From positions 76,616,645-76,680,644 of the forward strand of contig OW121853.1 of assembly GCA_933228895.1 (NCBI GenBank): a stretch of DNA of 64,000 bases. Reading direction: 5' to 3'. The stretch comes from Platycnemis pennipes. Its lineage: Eukaryota > Arthropoda > Insecta > Odonata > Platycnemididae. Below the pieces are notes generated by a model. The model was given only the letters and a program-made list of their open reading frames with translations, was not told where the DNA came from and searched no databases. Within the stretch, counting starts at the first letter, position 1. Each line of letters begins with the position of its first letter. Shown in pieces: positions 10,582-21,883 of the stretch. A program made the translations under genes and the position numbers.

Positions 10582-11083
10582 CTGACACGCGTGAAGCTGC
10601 ACGCGCGCTCTCAGAGGAAGGAAAACGGTCATCAATGAAGATCAGAAAGCGGAAATTCTTCGGAAGACAGCAGGGTGTCACTACGGCAGCTCGCGGCGAT
10701 GAGAACCGAAAAAAGAGAAGAGCGATGAGAAAAAAAAGAAAGTCCTTATGCCAACTACCTATGCTATCCATTGTTACACTCGTATTTACGCTATAGGATA
10801 TGTTTACAGCTATTCATTCAGCTATCTCAGATATAAGAGCGGGAGATAATGGTGTTCTCCCCGGACAAGAATTTCTGCAGACCCAACCACCCGGACTCTT
10901 CTTCATCATCAGGTGCAACTATATTCAGTTGTACGAGATACATCAGACTGATATTCCTCTGGGTAGGATACAGAATGTCGACTACCTGCTGCTGGTACCC
11001 ATCCATGTTCAATGTCTTGTTAACTGCTCCGCAATCTTTTTCAATCCAATTATATCCCTCCCTCTTTCAACTGTGGCAATAAA
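10582..11083 (+). terminator. Gene A 3' UTR and poly(A) signal
   Basis: An AATAAA signal (11078-11083) lies in gcaataaagtaatca, identical to the signal context of gene B (26566-26580). Bases 10740-10812 inside this region match the minus-strand F2 LINE (ctatccattgttacactcg), so a LINE fragment probably became part of the 3' UTR. The sequence just before the signal (cttgttaact...caatctttttca) is also shared with gene B. Confidence 0.7.
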
Positions 11084-11524
11084 GTAATCAATGCAATCAA
11101 TACACGTAATGTTTCATTAGTTAAAAAGCAAGGAAACTACATTCAGTAACTTCTCCTTTAAAGGTTTAGGTATGGATTCGGAATAATCTCTTTCAAGTAC
11201 CTTCTTCGTGATTGACCATACAGAACGCCAAAAGGGAGTAAAGCATCCTCAGGCATAACGACTTGGAAAAATTAACTTGAAGATTAGAATGGCACCAGTT
11301 ATGCGGATACATAAATTTTTAGTATCAGCGACCGAACAATAATGCTTTTTTGTATCAGCCCAAAATGTAAGATAAGGATGGTTAAATCTTGGAAAATAAA
11401 GTCACCAAATACATGCATGCTACATATACGATAGGTTAATATTGTAGGATTTAAATTCCCTTCTTCGGATTAATTAAAATAATCAGTATCTGGCAACCTG
11501 AATCCTTCTATCCCAGTGTTTCCT

Positions 11525-11832
11525 CTACATTTACATGATACCGTAGAAGCCACGATAAAGGTGTGTGGCAGTGGGTGAATTAACACCAAACTTGCGTTAA
11601 ATATCATTCTTAAAAAATATTGGTAACTATATTATAGCCTAAACTTCACATTAATAAAGATAAAAATAGCAAAGCAAGCATGCAATATCATGCTGTTAAT
11701 TGGGTTAGCTTAAAGTCCTTATACCAACATGCAACTACCTATGCTATCTATTGATGCACTCGTATTTACGCTGTAGGATAAGTCCACAGCTATTCATATC
11801 CCTAATTGTACGAGGAAATTCCGTGTGAATGC
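11525..11832 (-). mobile_element. F2 LINE 3' UTR fragment
   Basis: The tail (ctacatttacatgatacc) and F2 3' UTR run to the end of the lineage's coding part (tatccctaattgtacgagg). It is truncated right after. Between gene A and this fragment, 11084-11335 still belongs to the duplicated block and 11336-11524 shows nothing. Confidence 0.8.
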
Positions 11833-12550
11833 GCGGGAGTGTACATAATCAGGTCGCACCATAGACACACGCATTAAGGAACACAGGTGATGCATCCGGC
11901 TCGGATACCCAGAAAAATCGGTCGTCGCAGAATACAGTTTTTTACCCACGATTCCCTCATCTCCGATGACGACGACGACAGTGGTACTGGGACCGACTGA
12001 CAAAGAAGGTTATAGAGATGAGATGGCTCCGAGACAGAAATTTTAATCGAGACAGGATATGGACTCAACAATGCCTAGAAGCCCATTATACGAAAAATTA
12101 CGACGACGAGGGGGAAATGATCAAACCAGCCAATCGGAGATGACCTGACCGGCACTGTTGGCTATATGAGACGGAAAAATTGAGTCCTGGTATCAACGCC
12201 CACGTAGACGATGAGTCGGTCACCGAAACGTCGACGCGTAACCTACCAACCCTATGGTAGTCCCGTGAAGAATTTACTTGTAGGTATACTTCGCTTCGAA
12301 AATTCAAATGATACAAAACATGCTGAAAGGGTGCCGGTCGTGTAACCCGAAGGTCCAAGGTTCGATGCCAGCGTCGGGCGCGGACGTCGCATTTGTCTAG
12401 GCCGAGGGTCGGCAAACTGGGTCTCCCGAACCACATACGGATTATTTGATACGTATATTAGAATTTTTGGTAAATTTTAGATTTTAAAACAAAACTATCA
12501 CAGCTACATTTTTACAAAAGAACACATTGGCATCTGTCAATGAGACTTAG
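11833..12550 (+). other. Unassigned stretch with a tRNA-like patch
   Basis: No gene is evident. Around 12325-12395 there is a tRNA-like patch (agggtgccggtcgtgtaa...aaggttcgatgcc) with a B-box match, probably a SINE head. At 12209-12234 a sequence cgatgag...gaaacgtc resembles the end region seen at 32382-32416 and 49205-49245, which I tie tentatively to Penelope-like elements. Confidence 0.35.
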
Positions 12551-12552
12551 AT

Positions 12553-14650
12553 TTGTATCTACATATACATAATACCCTGCAAACCATCATAAAGGTTGTG
12601 TGGCAGGGGGTGAATTCTCACCAAACATGCACTACATATCATGCATCAAAAAGGATTAGTAATAATAAACTAGTCTAAACGTCACTATTAAAAAAAGATA
12701 AAAATAGCAAAACAATCATGCAAAAACATGCTGTTAGTTGGGTTAGCCTTAAGTCCTATATACCAACATGCAGCTACCAATGTTATCCACTGCTACACTC
12801 GTATTGGATATATTTACCGCTATTCATATCCCTAATCGTACGAGGAAAATCGGACATTTTGAATCTGTCAGTTCGGCAGTCAATTTCTCTAATTTTATGA
12901 TTATGGTCCAGACTACCATAGTAATTTGGAGCTCGTAAAATAGTTTTATCGTCATCAGTGAAAATATTGTCTTGGTTGGTATTTCATTTGGAGAGTAAGT
13001 ATAAATTTGAACCATCGGTCTGATAATTATTCCCATTTTAATTCATAAAATAGACTGGTTACGCTAATTGAAAGATGGTTATCATATGGTCTATACCTTG
13101 CCGATCTTTGTAGCTCGCTAATGAAACCTATTTCGTAAGGATCCCATATAGGTACTGCCATCGCATTCTTAATAAGGTATAACGAGGGAAATGTACCCCA
13201 AGAAAGATCCTTGTGAGTTTTATTCCAAGATATTTAATGGTTTCCAGCCTTGTCACTTTATCATTACTTCTGTAGTGAGTGCTAGGCGGAGAACTATTGT
13301 TTTCCATGATTTCATTGCGGTGCAATTTTTCTACTATTCCAAATTCCATGTTCCACACCAGTTTTCTATTATTTCGTGGTCATCATTCAAAGAGTCTTTA
13401 TCGATTGAGCTTAGAACTTTCCTGTACACTAATGCGCCATTGGAGAATAGGCGAAGCTTACTTTTTGCCACCTTATTGATATCAATTATATATAGAAGGA
13501 ACAAGGGTGGACCTATCACACTGCCTTGTGGCACGACCAAAGTGACTTCAGTTGCCGGTGAGGTAAATCACGGTGTGTCCAAAACAACCCTTCGCACGCT
13601 ATCATGTAGGAAATCATTATTTCATGATATAAAACCACTGTCTAACCCATAAGATTTTAATTTAACAATTAATTTGCTTAGAGACACCATGTCAAATGCT
13701 TTCTTGAAAACGAGGAATATAGCATCCACTGATATATTATTTTCGCCAGAAGCTAAAATATCGTAATAAAAGAGTACAAGTTGAGTTTCACATAATCTGT
13801 TCTTCCGGAACCTATGCTGAACATTGTTCAATAAATCCTGGCTGTCTAGATGACCTATGACTGAACTGACAAGTATATGTTTCAGAAAATTGCATGAAAT
13901 GGTTGTGATGGATATAGGTTAGTAGTTAGATGCTAGCTAGTCGGGCTTTTCCTTATCGCCACTTTTAAATATGGGTGTTATATTGCTAGTTTTCCAATCC
14001 TTCGTTAAGATATGTTCGGTTAGAAATTTATTAAATATTATTTCCAGTTAGGGAGATATTTCGGATGCTATCTCTTCATGTATGCAAGAGGGAATTTGAT
14101 CAGGGTCAGGCGATTTTTTGGGACTTATTTAGTCAAGTAACTTTTCTGTACCATCACAAGAAATTTCAATTGATGGCATCAGCCGCTGAAAGAAGCCAGG
14201 TAAGACGACAGTTGAATCCCCTGAACGTGGGTTAAAAACTGTCTCGAATAAGGAGTTTAGTAAGTTAACTTTGTCAAGAGTGTTTGTAGCCATGTCTGCC
14301 TTATCATTTTTAAGTGTATTGACGGCTGACTCATGGCCTTGTACCTCCCATACGAAAGACCAAAAGACTTTTGAATTTCCCTGTAATTGTTCCCCAAGTG
14401 TTTTCTATTGAATTCTGTTAATGCATTACTAAGGACTGTCTTTGCAGTGGATTTTGAAAATTTATGATTTTCAATTATCACGTTACGCTCATCGATGTGC
14501 TTATATTTACTCATTTTTTTATTCTTGCATGGCGTACTCGCTGTCATCTCAGTGATTTTCTCACTTTGGTATTTTAGCGCCTTCGTTCAGTGCTTTCTTT
14601 TTTAAATTTACAATGGATATATCTATTGATCCAAAGAGGGCGTTGTAGCT
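12553..14650 (-). mobile_element. F2 LINE, long decayed copy
   Basis: The minus strand runs from the tail (tctacatatacataatacc) through the F2 3' UTR, the RT C-terminus (near 12830-13130), the palm (FLLYIIDINKVAKSKLRLFSNGALVY near 13430-13520, with FADD replaced by FSNG), the DFKKAFD-equivalent VFKKAFDM near 13690-13720, and the linker region (NKKMSKYKHIDERNVIIENH near 14470-14530). It is full of stops and frameshifts. The 5' part (endonuclease) is absent. Confidence 0.85.
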
Positions 14651-14654
14651 ATTA

Positions 14655-14797
14655 GTTGTGTGGTTGCATGCCAATTGCATCAAGTTGGTCTTGTTGGCTC
14701 ATAGTTGCATGTAAATGGTGCATGTTTGGAGATCTTCGCCCCCTGCCACACACCCTCGAAGTGGCTGGCCGGATATTACGAAGATGGAGAAGAAAAA
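14655..14797 (+). mobile_element. Solo LINE 3' tail
   Basis: The plus-strand tail (gcatgtttggagatcttcgc, hairpin, then gaagatggagaag) lacks coding sequence. It sits directly next to the decayed F2 copy on the opposite strand. Bases 14798-15063 hold nothing I recognise. Confidence 0.6.
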
Positions 14798-15596
14798 AGG
14801 CCGGCAATGATTTAGTATCTTATCCGCCGGGCGAAGTCCTGAGTGTTTCCTTATCAGTGGGACCCGTCCTAATTTTGGGACTACAAAGCCCACACATTTG
14901 AACTCGAATAGAATGATATACCCCTCCCAATTTAAGATCCTTTATGGATTCCATTCACAATATTCGTGTTTGCTCATATGCGCGCGTTGTATCGAAAAAA
15001 TCGTTACATTTCTTTGTACCCCGGTGGTAAGTGGAAAAATGCAACAAAAAGTTAAGGAGACGTGCTACTTCATCTACATCCACATGATACCCTGCAAGCC
15101 ACCGCGAGGGTGTGTGGCAGGGGGTGAAGATCACCAAGCATGCACTATTGACACACAAACAAGCAACTATAGTGTCTCATGCAACTAGATTGTTGGTATC
15201 TATAGTATTTAAGGGGTTAATACATGCATCACGCACTACAGAATACTCTAAAATATTTCACCTACCTATCCCTTTGCTATGCTGCCTATTCTGTTCTCTT
15301 ATAGTACGGGGGAAAAATGTCATTTTGAATCTATCGGTACGACAATCTATCTCTCTTATCTTATTTATCTGGTCGAATCTAGCATAATACGCTGGTTTTT
15401 TTAATATGTGCCCAACATCTTCAGTAAAGCTATCCGATTGAATTTTCTCTAATAGATTCAATCTGTACTTTAACCTCCGCTCTGATAATGATTCCCACCC
15501 TAATTCCTTTATTAATTCTAAAACGCTACTCGACCTATCGTAACACCTTTTAACGAACCTAGCTGCTCTACGCTGCACTCTAGGCTTGTGCGATGA

Positions 15597-15775
15597 CCAA
15601 TTTTGGTCATCTATTTTCGATGAAAACATTTCATCGAAATGCTTCGATGACGATGGCTTTCATCGATCACCGAATAGAGTGTACACGATGATCGATGACT
15701 ATCGGTGATAGATGAACGTCAATGATCGATGAATTACGATGGTCGATGACTATCGATGATCGGTGCGGATGTCTA
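15597..15775. repeat. ATCGATGA-rich subterminal repeats of the hAT
   Basis: Many copies of cgatga/tcatcg motifs in both orientations (for example cgatgatcgatgactatcgg) fill the sequence inside the left TIR. A matching set lies inside the right TIR at 17780-17885. Subterminal motif clusters of this kind are typical transposase-binding arrays in hAT elements. Confidence 0.7.
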
Positions 15776-15958
15776 GGCAGTTAGGTGTGGCTAAGAAGTG
15801 GAGATTGAATTGGGTCAAACGTATTTGAGAAGGACAAGGCCTATTTATTAAAGAGCAAAACAAGCACCAAGTTGCAAATTAAGGCAAAACTCTGTGTTGT
15901 GGTACAATACAATTCTCATTTCCGCATTTTCATCGGTGAGTCGGTCGTCCAACACAAC

Positions 15959-17565
15959 ATCTACATCTACATCTACATAATACCCTGTAAGCCACCACAA
16001 GGGTGTGTGGCAGGGGGTGATTGCTCACCAAACATGCACTACATATCATGCATAAAAAAGGAATAGTATTAATATAGTAGTCAGAACTACACTATTTAAA
16101 AAAGATAGAAATTGCAAAGCAAACATGCAAAAACATTCTGTTAGTAGGGTTAGGTTTAAGTACTCATACCAACATGCAGCTACCAATGCTATTCATTGCT
16201 ACTCTCCGATAGGACATATTTACCGTTATTCGTATCTCTTATTGTGCGAGGGAAAAAGGACATTTTGAATCGGTCAGTTCGGCAATCAATTTCTCTAACT
16301 TTATGATTATGGTCCAGTCTGCCATAGTAAGTTGGGGTTCGTAAAATATTTTTAACATCATCACTGAAAATATTGCCTTGGAATTTGTGGAAGAGATTAA
16401 GTCTAAATTTCAACCTGCGATCTGACAATGATTCCCATTTCAATTCATTTAATAGACTGGTTACGCTAATATAATTATCGTATCGTCCCTTTACAAATCT
16501 TGCCGATCTTCGCTGCACACGTTCAAGTTCATTACTTAGACCGATTTCGCAGGGATCCCATACACTGGCAGCATATTCCAAATGAGGTCTAACAAGGGAA
16601 AAGTAGCTGATTTCTCGTACATGATCGTCACATTTACCCAATACTCTTTTAATGAAACCCAGTTTGCGATTCGCTTGATCCATTATTTCACGAATGTGTT
16701 TACCCCAGGAAAGATCATTTGTCAGTCTTATTCCAAGATATTTAATGGATTCCACGTTTGTTAATTCATTATTACTTATTTTGTAAGTGCTAGGGGGAGA
16801 GCTATTCTTTTTCCAAAAATTCATTACAAGACATTTCTTAAAGTTTAATTCTAACTGCCATGTATCACACCAAGTTTCAATTGCTTGTAGGTCAATATTT
16901 AAATATTCTTTATCATTCGGGCATAGAATTTCCCTGTACACTACTCCGTCATCGGCAAATAGACGAAGCTTACTTTTTACCACCTTTTTGATATCATTAA
17001 TATACTAAAGGAATAGGAGTGGACCTATCACACTACCTTGTGGGACACCCGAAGTGACTTTAATTGCCGGTGAGGAAACACCGTCAAAAACAACCCTTTG
17101 AACCCGATCATGCAGAAAATCATTAATCCATGATATAATGTTACTGTCTAACCCATAAGATTTTAACTTCAAAATTAGTTTGCTGTGAGAAACCTTGTCA
17201 AAAGCCTTCTTGAAGTCGAGAAATATAGCATCCACTGGAATATTATTTTCGCCAGAAACTAAAATATCGTGGGAAGAGAGCAAGTTGAGTTTCACACGAT
17301 CTGCTCTTTCGGAAGCCATGCTGGACATTGGACAATAAATTCTGGCTATCTAGGTGTCCCATGACTGAACTGACAATTATATGTTCTAGGACCTTGCATG
17401 AAATGGATGTGAGGGATATAGGTCTGTAGTTAGATGGCTGCTCCCTATCGCCACTTTTAAAAATGGGTGTTACATCGGCTGCTTTCCAGTCCATCGGTAC
17501 GACGTGTTCGGTCAGGGATTTATTAAATACTATTTCAAGGTAGGGGGAAATTTCGGATGCTAGCT
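15959..17565 (-). mobile_element. F2 LINE inside the hAT element
   Basis: The minus-strand F2 (LSESSNE subtype) spans its 3' tail at 15959 to a 5' truncation at 17565. Two long frames remain: 16189-16983 (FADDGVVY, then the RT C-terminus) and 17005-17328 (AIFLDFKKAFDKVSHSKLIL, SGVPQGSVIGPLLFL). CAAC flanks it on both sides (15955-15958 and 17566-17569), a 4-base target duplication that splits the hAT codons after SDAGN. It is relatively young, since only a few breaks separate the frames. Confidence 0.9.
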
Positions 17566-18314
17566 CAACGTTCCCTGCATCGCTGAAGAACCGCTCTGAC
17601 GACGTTGAAGTGGCAGGAATACAGAGGTATTTCCTCGTGTACTTCTGAAAGCGGGGATACACATCCTTCCTGTCCCTATACCAATGTAGGACGTCCGAAG
17701 ATTTGGATAAAGCTGGGACCTCGTAATGGTGGAGCTCCGCCAGGAAGGGGTCGTCAGCAGAGCGTTTCTCGTGTCACCAGCACATTAAGACTCATCGACA
17801 TCAATGATTTGCATCAACTCATCGGCATCGATGATTCTCATCGACTCATCGCAGTCGATGGTCGATGACTTCGATTAATCGACTCATCGCACAAGCCTAC
17901 TGCACACTGTCTAGTTCTCTGATCAAACCTAATTCATTCGGATCCCATACACTGGCTGCATACTCAAGGTGGGGCCTAACTAGTGACAAGTAACATCGTT
18001 CTTTTGTCTTTTCATTACATTTCGTAAGTACTCTTTTTATAAATCCTAGCTTACTCTTCGCTCGGCCGCATATTTCCCGGATGTCTTCCCCACGATGTAT
18101 CCTTAGTGATTGTTACACCTAAATCCCTTATGGTTTCAACGCTTTCCATCTTCGTGTTCCTAATTTATAGCATCGCTCTATCGAATTATTCCTCCTCCAA
18201 AAATTCATAGCTACACACTTTTTAAGGTTAAGTTCTAACTGCCATTTGTCGCACCACTCCTTAATTGCATCTAAATCTTTCCTAAGCGAATACTTGGCAT
18301 TAGTTAAAGCAAAA

Positions 18315-19590
18315 TTGGAACACACCTCGAGTATTTGGGACCAATGGGAAAAGGGATTAATAAAATAATTAGACGACATTCAGAGGAGATCTGCTAGATT
18401 TGTGAACAATTGTTTTTAAAAAGGGTAAAGTGTAACTTCTACGATTGAGACAGTTGGATGGGAGAATTCTCGTACTGGAAGACAGCAAGCCAGATTACGA
18501 CTTTAATAGAAGTACAGGGCAGACTAGTTCATCTCCGACAACGTTTTAATTATAAGAGCCCCCCACTATATTACATCTACATAATACCCTGCAAGCCACC
18601 ATAAAGGTGTGTGGCAGGGGGTGGATTCTTACCAAACATGCACTACATATCATGCGTAAAAAAGGACTAGTATTAATATACTAGTCTAAACTTCACTATT
18701 AAAAAAGATAAAAAATAGCAAAGTAAGCATGCAAAAACATCCTGTTGGTTGGGTTACCTTCAAGTCCTTATACCAACGTGGAACTACCTATGCTCTGGAT
18801 TGATTCACTCGTGTCTGTTATATTTACCGCTATTCATATTATCCCTAATTGTACGAGGGAAAAAGGACATTTTGAATCTGTCAGTTCGGCAATCAATTTC
18901 TCTCATTTTGTGATTATGGTCCAGTATACCATAGTAAGTTGGTGTTCGCAAAATATTTTAACGTCATCAATGAAAATATTATCTTTGAATTTATTTAAGA
19001 GATTGAGTATACATTTCAATCTGCGATCTGATAATGATTCCCACTTTAATTCATTTAATAGACTGGTTACGCTAATATGGTTATCGTACCGTGTATTAGT
19101 ATCGTATCGTATATCAGTAGACAGGACCACAAGGATGGGATTATAGTAATACCCTGAACCACAGAAAGATTCAAATATTCGTTCGTTCTCCAAATACTTC
19201 TTGCCCACAGCAAATCAAGACGTCTCACACAATGATGCCTTCATGATTTACATTTACCTTAACAGTAAAATGTAATTGCACACATTAGATAAACAAGGAT
19301 AAATGTAACAAACAAAGTTGAAATTGGAGGATGTTGGATTCTTTTTTCCCTTTATTTTGGGAAGTAAGAATAACTGCATGAATGTGTGATGCATGTATGA
19401 TAGCCTGTATGTATTTTTACTTGTATGTTGAATGAAAAGTAGAACTAGTAATGAGTGTCCCGCATGATATTCGTATAAATATCTACTTAGTTACTCAATA
19501 TAGTGTGAGTAGTGCATGCTTGGTGATATTCACCCCCTGCCACACACCCTCGCGGTGTCTCGCAGGCTACTATGTAGATATAGAATAACG
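18315..19590 (+). mobile_element. F5 LINE remnant split by an F2 insertion
   Basis: The plus strand encodes an old RT C-terminus: KLEHTSSIWDQWEKG, then LDDIQRRSARFVNNCF near 18370-18415, then a region to 18576. It resumes after the F2 insertion with ...RFKYSF-like sequence near 19160-19190 and ends in a 3' UTR and hairpin tail (19500-19580, ctatgtagatatag). Many stops. The F5 3' UTR (gaaaagtagaactagtaatg) recurs at 52430 and 57160. Confidence 0.65.
18577..19095 (-). mobile_element. F2 LINE inside F5
   Basis: The F2 tail at 18577 (acatctacataataccctgc) runs through the 3' UTR and RT C-terminus (SLLNELKWESLSDRRLKC...) to about 19095. It separates the two halves of the F5 remnant. Confidence 0.85.
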
Positions 19591-19599
19591 TAGATGAAG

Positions 19600-19845
19600 T
19601 AATTTTATGATGCGGAATAGTGGTCACCAAAAACTCCCACTTTCGCATCGCGATCTAGAAGAACACATTCTTTTAATGGAGAAGATAAAAAGCTCAGACT
19701 GTTGTTTAGACGACCTCAAATCATGCACAATATCATTGACATATCTTTGCGACAAAATGTAAATGTAATTGGATGAGAAGGGTTCTTGAATTGTTGGGTG
19801 GACATTGAAGAGATCTTCCATCTCCTTCTGCATCTTCTCCATGTT
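19600..19845 (-). pseudogene. Unidentified protein fragment
   Basis: The minus strand holds a 72-residue frame reading EMEDLFNVHPTIQEPFSSNY...YVNDIVHDLRSSKQQSELF. It looks protein-like (no low-complexity bias) and vaguely recalls uncharacterised arthropod proteins of transposon origin. No neighbouring exon or frame supports a live gene. I cannot name it. Confidence 0.3.
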
Positions 19846-19899
19846 TTTCGCCCGATTCCATCTTTACTCAGTGTCATGGTTTAATTAACAAGCGCAGAA

Positions 19900-20110
19900 A
19901 CCTATGAAAAGCTTAAATTAGGCTTGCACAAGATCTTTTGAATATTCTTACAGCTTCTCCGACTTACCATGCTAGACTGGACCAATAAATTTGGGAAATT
20001 GGTTGCAGAACCGATAGATTTAATATGTTTTTCATTCGTTGGAACTATTAGAGATCTGAATACTTTTGAATACAATCAACATTGTTTACACAAGTTTATC
20101 AATATTTAGC
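19900..20110 (+). mobile_element. Short decayed LINE C-terminus
   Basis: The segment reads roughly LDQINLGNWLQNR...RFNMFF-like with stops, the usual end of CR1-like RT proteins in this window. No tail is visible. It lies just before an F1 copy. Identification rests on a short match. Confidence 0.4.
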
Positions 20111-20231
20111 CTAGGTAGTTGCAAGTCACGCATGGCTAAGGTTTTTAGCTTAACCAAGTAATGGTACGTTTATGCCATGTTTCTTTGCTTTTTAAATATT
20201 ATTTGTATGGTTTCTATTCGGTTAAAATATA

Positions 20232-20770
20232 TCCGAATGAATTAGGTTTGATCAGAGAATTAGACAGTGTGCAGCGTAGCTAGGTTCGTTAAAAGGTGTT
20301 ACGATCGGTTGAGTAGTGTTTCAGAATTAATAGAAGAATCAGGGTGGGAATCATTATCAAAGCGTAGGTTAAAGTACAGATTAAATCTATTACAGAAATT
20401 TAAATCAGATAGCTTTACTGAAGATGTTAGGCACATATTAAAAACACCAGCGTATTATGCTAGATTCGACCAGATAAATAAGATTAGAGAGATAGATTGT
20501 CGTACTGATAGATTCAAAATGGCATTTTCTCCCGTATTATAAGATAACAGAATAGGCAGCATATCAAAGGGATAGGTAGGGGAAATATTTTAGAGTAGTC
20601 TGTAGTGCATGATGCATGTATTAATCCCTCAAACACTATAGATACTAACAGTCTAGTTGCATGAGACCCTATAGTTGCTTGTTTGCATGTCAATAGTGCA
20701 TGCTTGGTGAAATTCACCCCCTGCCACACACCCTCGCGGTGGCTTGCAGGGTATCGTGTAGATGTAGATT
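20232..20770 (+). mobile_element. F1 LINE, 5'-truncated 3' copy
   Basis: It starts at ccgaatgaattaggtttgatc and encodes SVARFVKRCYDRLSSVSELIEESGWESLSKRRLKYRLNLL to FKMAFSPVL (20267-20542). The F1 3' UTR and tail run to 20770. A small deletion removed RRAA of the VQRRAARF motif and later frames are broken. It ends about 185 bases before the gene B duplication block. Confidence 0.9.
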
Positions 20771-21162
20771 AAAATATAGCTATTAAACTTCCTTAAGCAT
20801 GATAGGTTGTGTACATACGTATGGTGAAGATTCACACTGCTGTAGAGTTTTTTGTTGGTTCGCATTGGATTGTGAATGTGCAGATGACTTTGTATGCGAA
20901 TTTAGCATTTAAAAAGGTTTACCAAATGAAGAATCAACTAAAAATATTTCCATTTATCCACGTCGGTTGTCAAATATTCATTTCTCTAACTAATTGAACT
21001 CTTGCTGCGAAACTCCTAAGATGACGAAAATTCAAAGCTTCTTTCACGGTTTTCCTCCAGAAAAAAAACCAACTCCGCAAGTCGCATTAATTACGCTCCA
21101 TAGTTCTAAATAATGAGCATTCACTGTCCCCGAGTGGATAGCTCAGGTTTAGTTTAAAATCA

Positions 21163-21389
21163 CCCCCTGTCTCCTTAGGACGATAAGAGTGGGTCCGACG
21201 GGACAGCTTATCCCCACCGCTTTGGACACATTTGAATTTCGATGTGTGTCTCCGAGCACTCAATAACGGGGCAGGTTTTGTTTCGCGCTATCAGGAGAAT
21301 CACTTAACCAAATGGAACAGAGGAACGTGGCGGCGCTGTTACGAAATAGTCGAGGGTGTATAAAATCGGGAGCCTCTGATATCAGCGAC
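21163..21389 (+). promoter_or_regulatory. Promoter of gene B
   Basis: TATA box tataaaat (21359-21366) is 31 bases before the A (21390) of an acagt initiator. The 43-base core at 21261-21303 (caataacggggcaggttttg..., with a tatca GATA-type site) is almost identical to the gene A core. The distance from core to TATA is 98 bases here and 93 in A. Upstream similarity fades before about 20955. Confidence 0.75.
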
Positions 21390-21435
21390 AGTCGTCGGTT
21401 GGCCTGTTCTACTCTCCTGTCGGACGGTCTGACTG
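21390..21435 (+). other. Gene B exon 1 (5' UTR, non-coding)
   Basis: The 46-base exon ends in a perfect GTGAGT donor at 21436. It shares cggttggcctgttct with exon 1 of gene A. No ATG. Intron 1 (21436-23756) ends at a cttcccacatatag acceptor. Confidence 0.7.
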
Positions 21436-21499
21436 GTGAGTCCCATTCTTTGTATACTTGCAAATATGTTGGATGGATGTTGGACGAGTAGCGGCATAG

Positions 21500-21870
21500 G
21501 TCCATATTCAGAACCTCAACCACAGTCTCGCTTCTGCTGCTTACGTCCAAAAATCCCTGCAACAAGTCAAATTGGTTGACAGATTCTACCTGCAAGGGTG
21601 GAATTACTTATCAGCTTGATGCTGAGAACTGAGTTGAGATCCTGAATATGGCTGGGCCGTATTCAGAATCTTCTTTCTTCTAATTATTGCGTCATAAAGT
21701 CTCTATCACGAGCTTACAAAAGTATATAGATTCTCCTAATATGGTATGAAGCGGTATACAGCGTGGTAATACCAACTTTGCAGGGTGTATGTGCACCCCG
21801 ATTTGACTGGAAGTACAGATTTTTGGAAGTCAGCAGTTGAAGCGAGACCGTAGTGAAGATTATGCATATG
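21500..21870. mobile_element. Foldback repeat, copy 1
   Basis: The left arm (about 21508-21610, cagtctcgcttctgctgctt...) matches the reverse complement of the right arm (about 21765-21865, ...gaagcgagaccgtagtgaag). A second copy lies at 51787-52361. Shared inner sequence includes tacagcgtggtaataccaac. It lies in gene B intron 1. Confidence 0.65.
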
Positions 21871-21883
21871 GGCCAGTAGCGTA

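Larger units (their letters stand above)
5120..11335 (+). repeat. Segmental duplication unit A
   Basis: This block is collinear with 20955-26930. Matching parts include the upstream region (ccatgtcggtagccaaatat against ccacgtcggttgtcaaatat), promoter, exon 1, intron 1 ends, signal-peptide exon, start of intron 2, repeat exon, poly(A) region and a downstream stretch (ggcaccagttatgcgg against gacaccggttgcgg). Transposons within the two copies are at different places, so they arrived after the duplication. The block holds gene A. Confidence 0.75.
15581..17899 (-). mobile_element. hAT transposon with TIRs and 8-bp TSD
   Basis: Terminal inverted repeats TAGGCTTGTGCGATGA (15581-15596) and TCATCGCACAAGCCTA (17884-17899) are perfect. 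They are flanked by CTGCACTC (15573-15580) and CTGCACAC (17900-17907), an 8-base duplication with one change, as expected for hAT. The minus strand encodes the hAT C-terminal dimerisation region near 17570-17776 (AELHHYEVPALSKSSDVLHW, then KYLCIPATSTSSERFFSDAG). It resumes at about 15958 with VVLDDRLTDENAEM after the LINE insertion. The N-terminal transposase is not present, so it is internally deleted or non-autonomous. Confidence 0.85.
15064..18305 (-). mobile_element. F1 LINE copy split by a hAT insertion
   Basis: The minus-strand F1 has its 3' end at 15064 (catctacatccacatgatac). Its coding part runs to 15580 (...DRSSSVLELIKELGWESL), breaks within the codons for SVQRR, and resumes at 17900-18305 (the upstream RT segment, EWCDKWQLELNLKKCVAMNFWRR near 18190-18270). 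The gap is exactly the hAT element 15581-17899, with a duplicated 8-base site. The copy is 5' truncated near 18305. Confidence 0.9.

Noticed and set aside
12205..12240. Possible functional hammerhead ribozyme
   Set aside because: The cgatgag...gaaacgtc text lacks the CTGA core and a proper stem II; kept only as a possible relic.
17243..17662. 139-residue open frame on the minus strand
   Set aside because: It is a chance fusion of hAT transposase (N-terminal part) and F2 LINE RT across the insertion site, not a gene.
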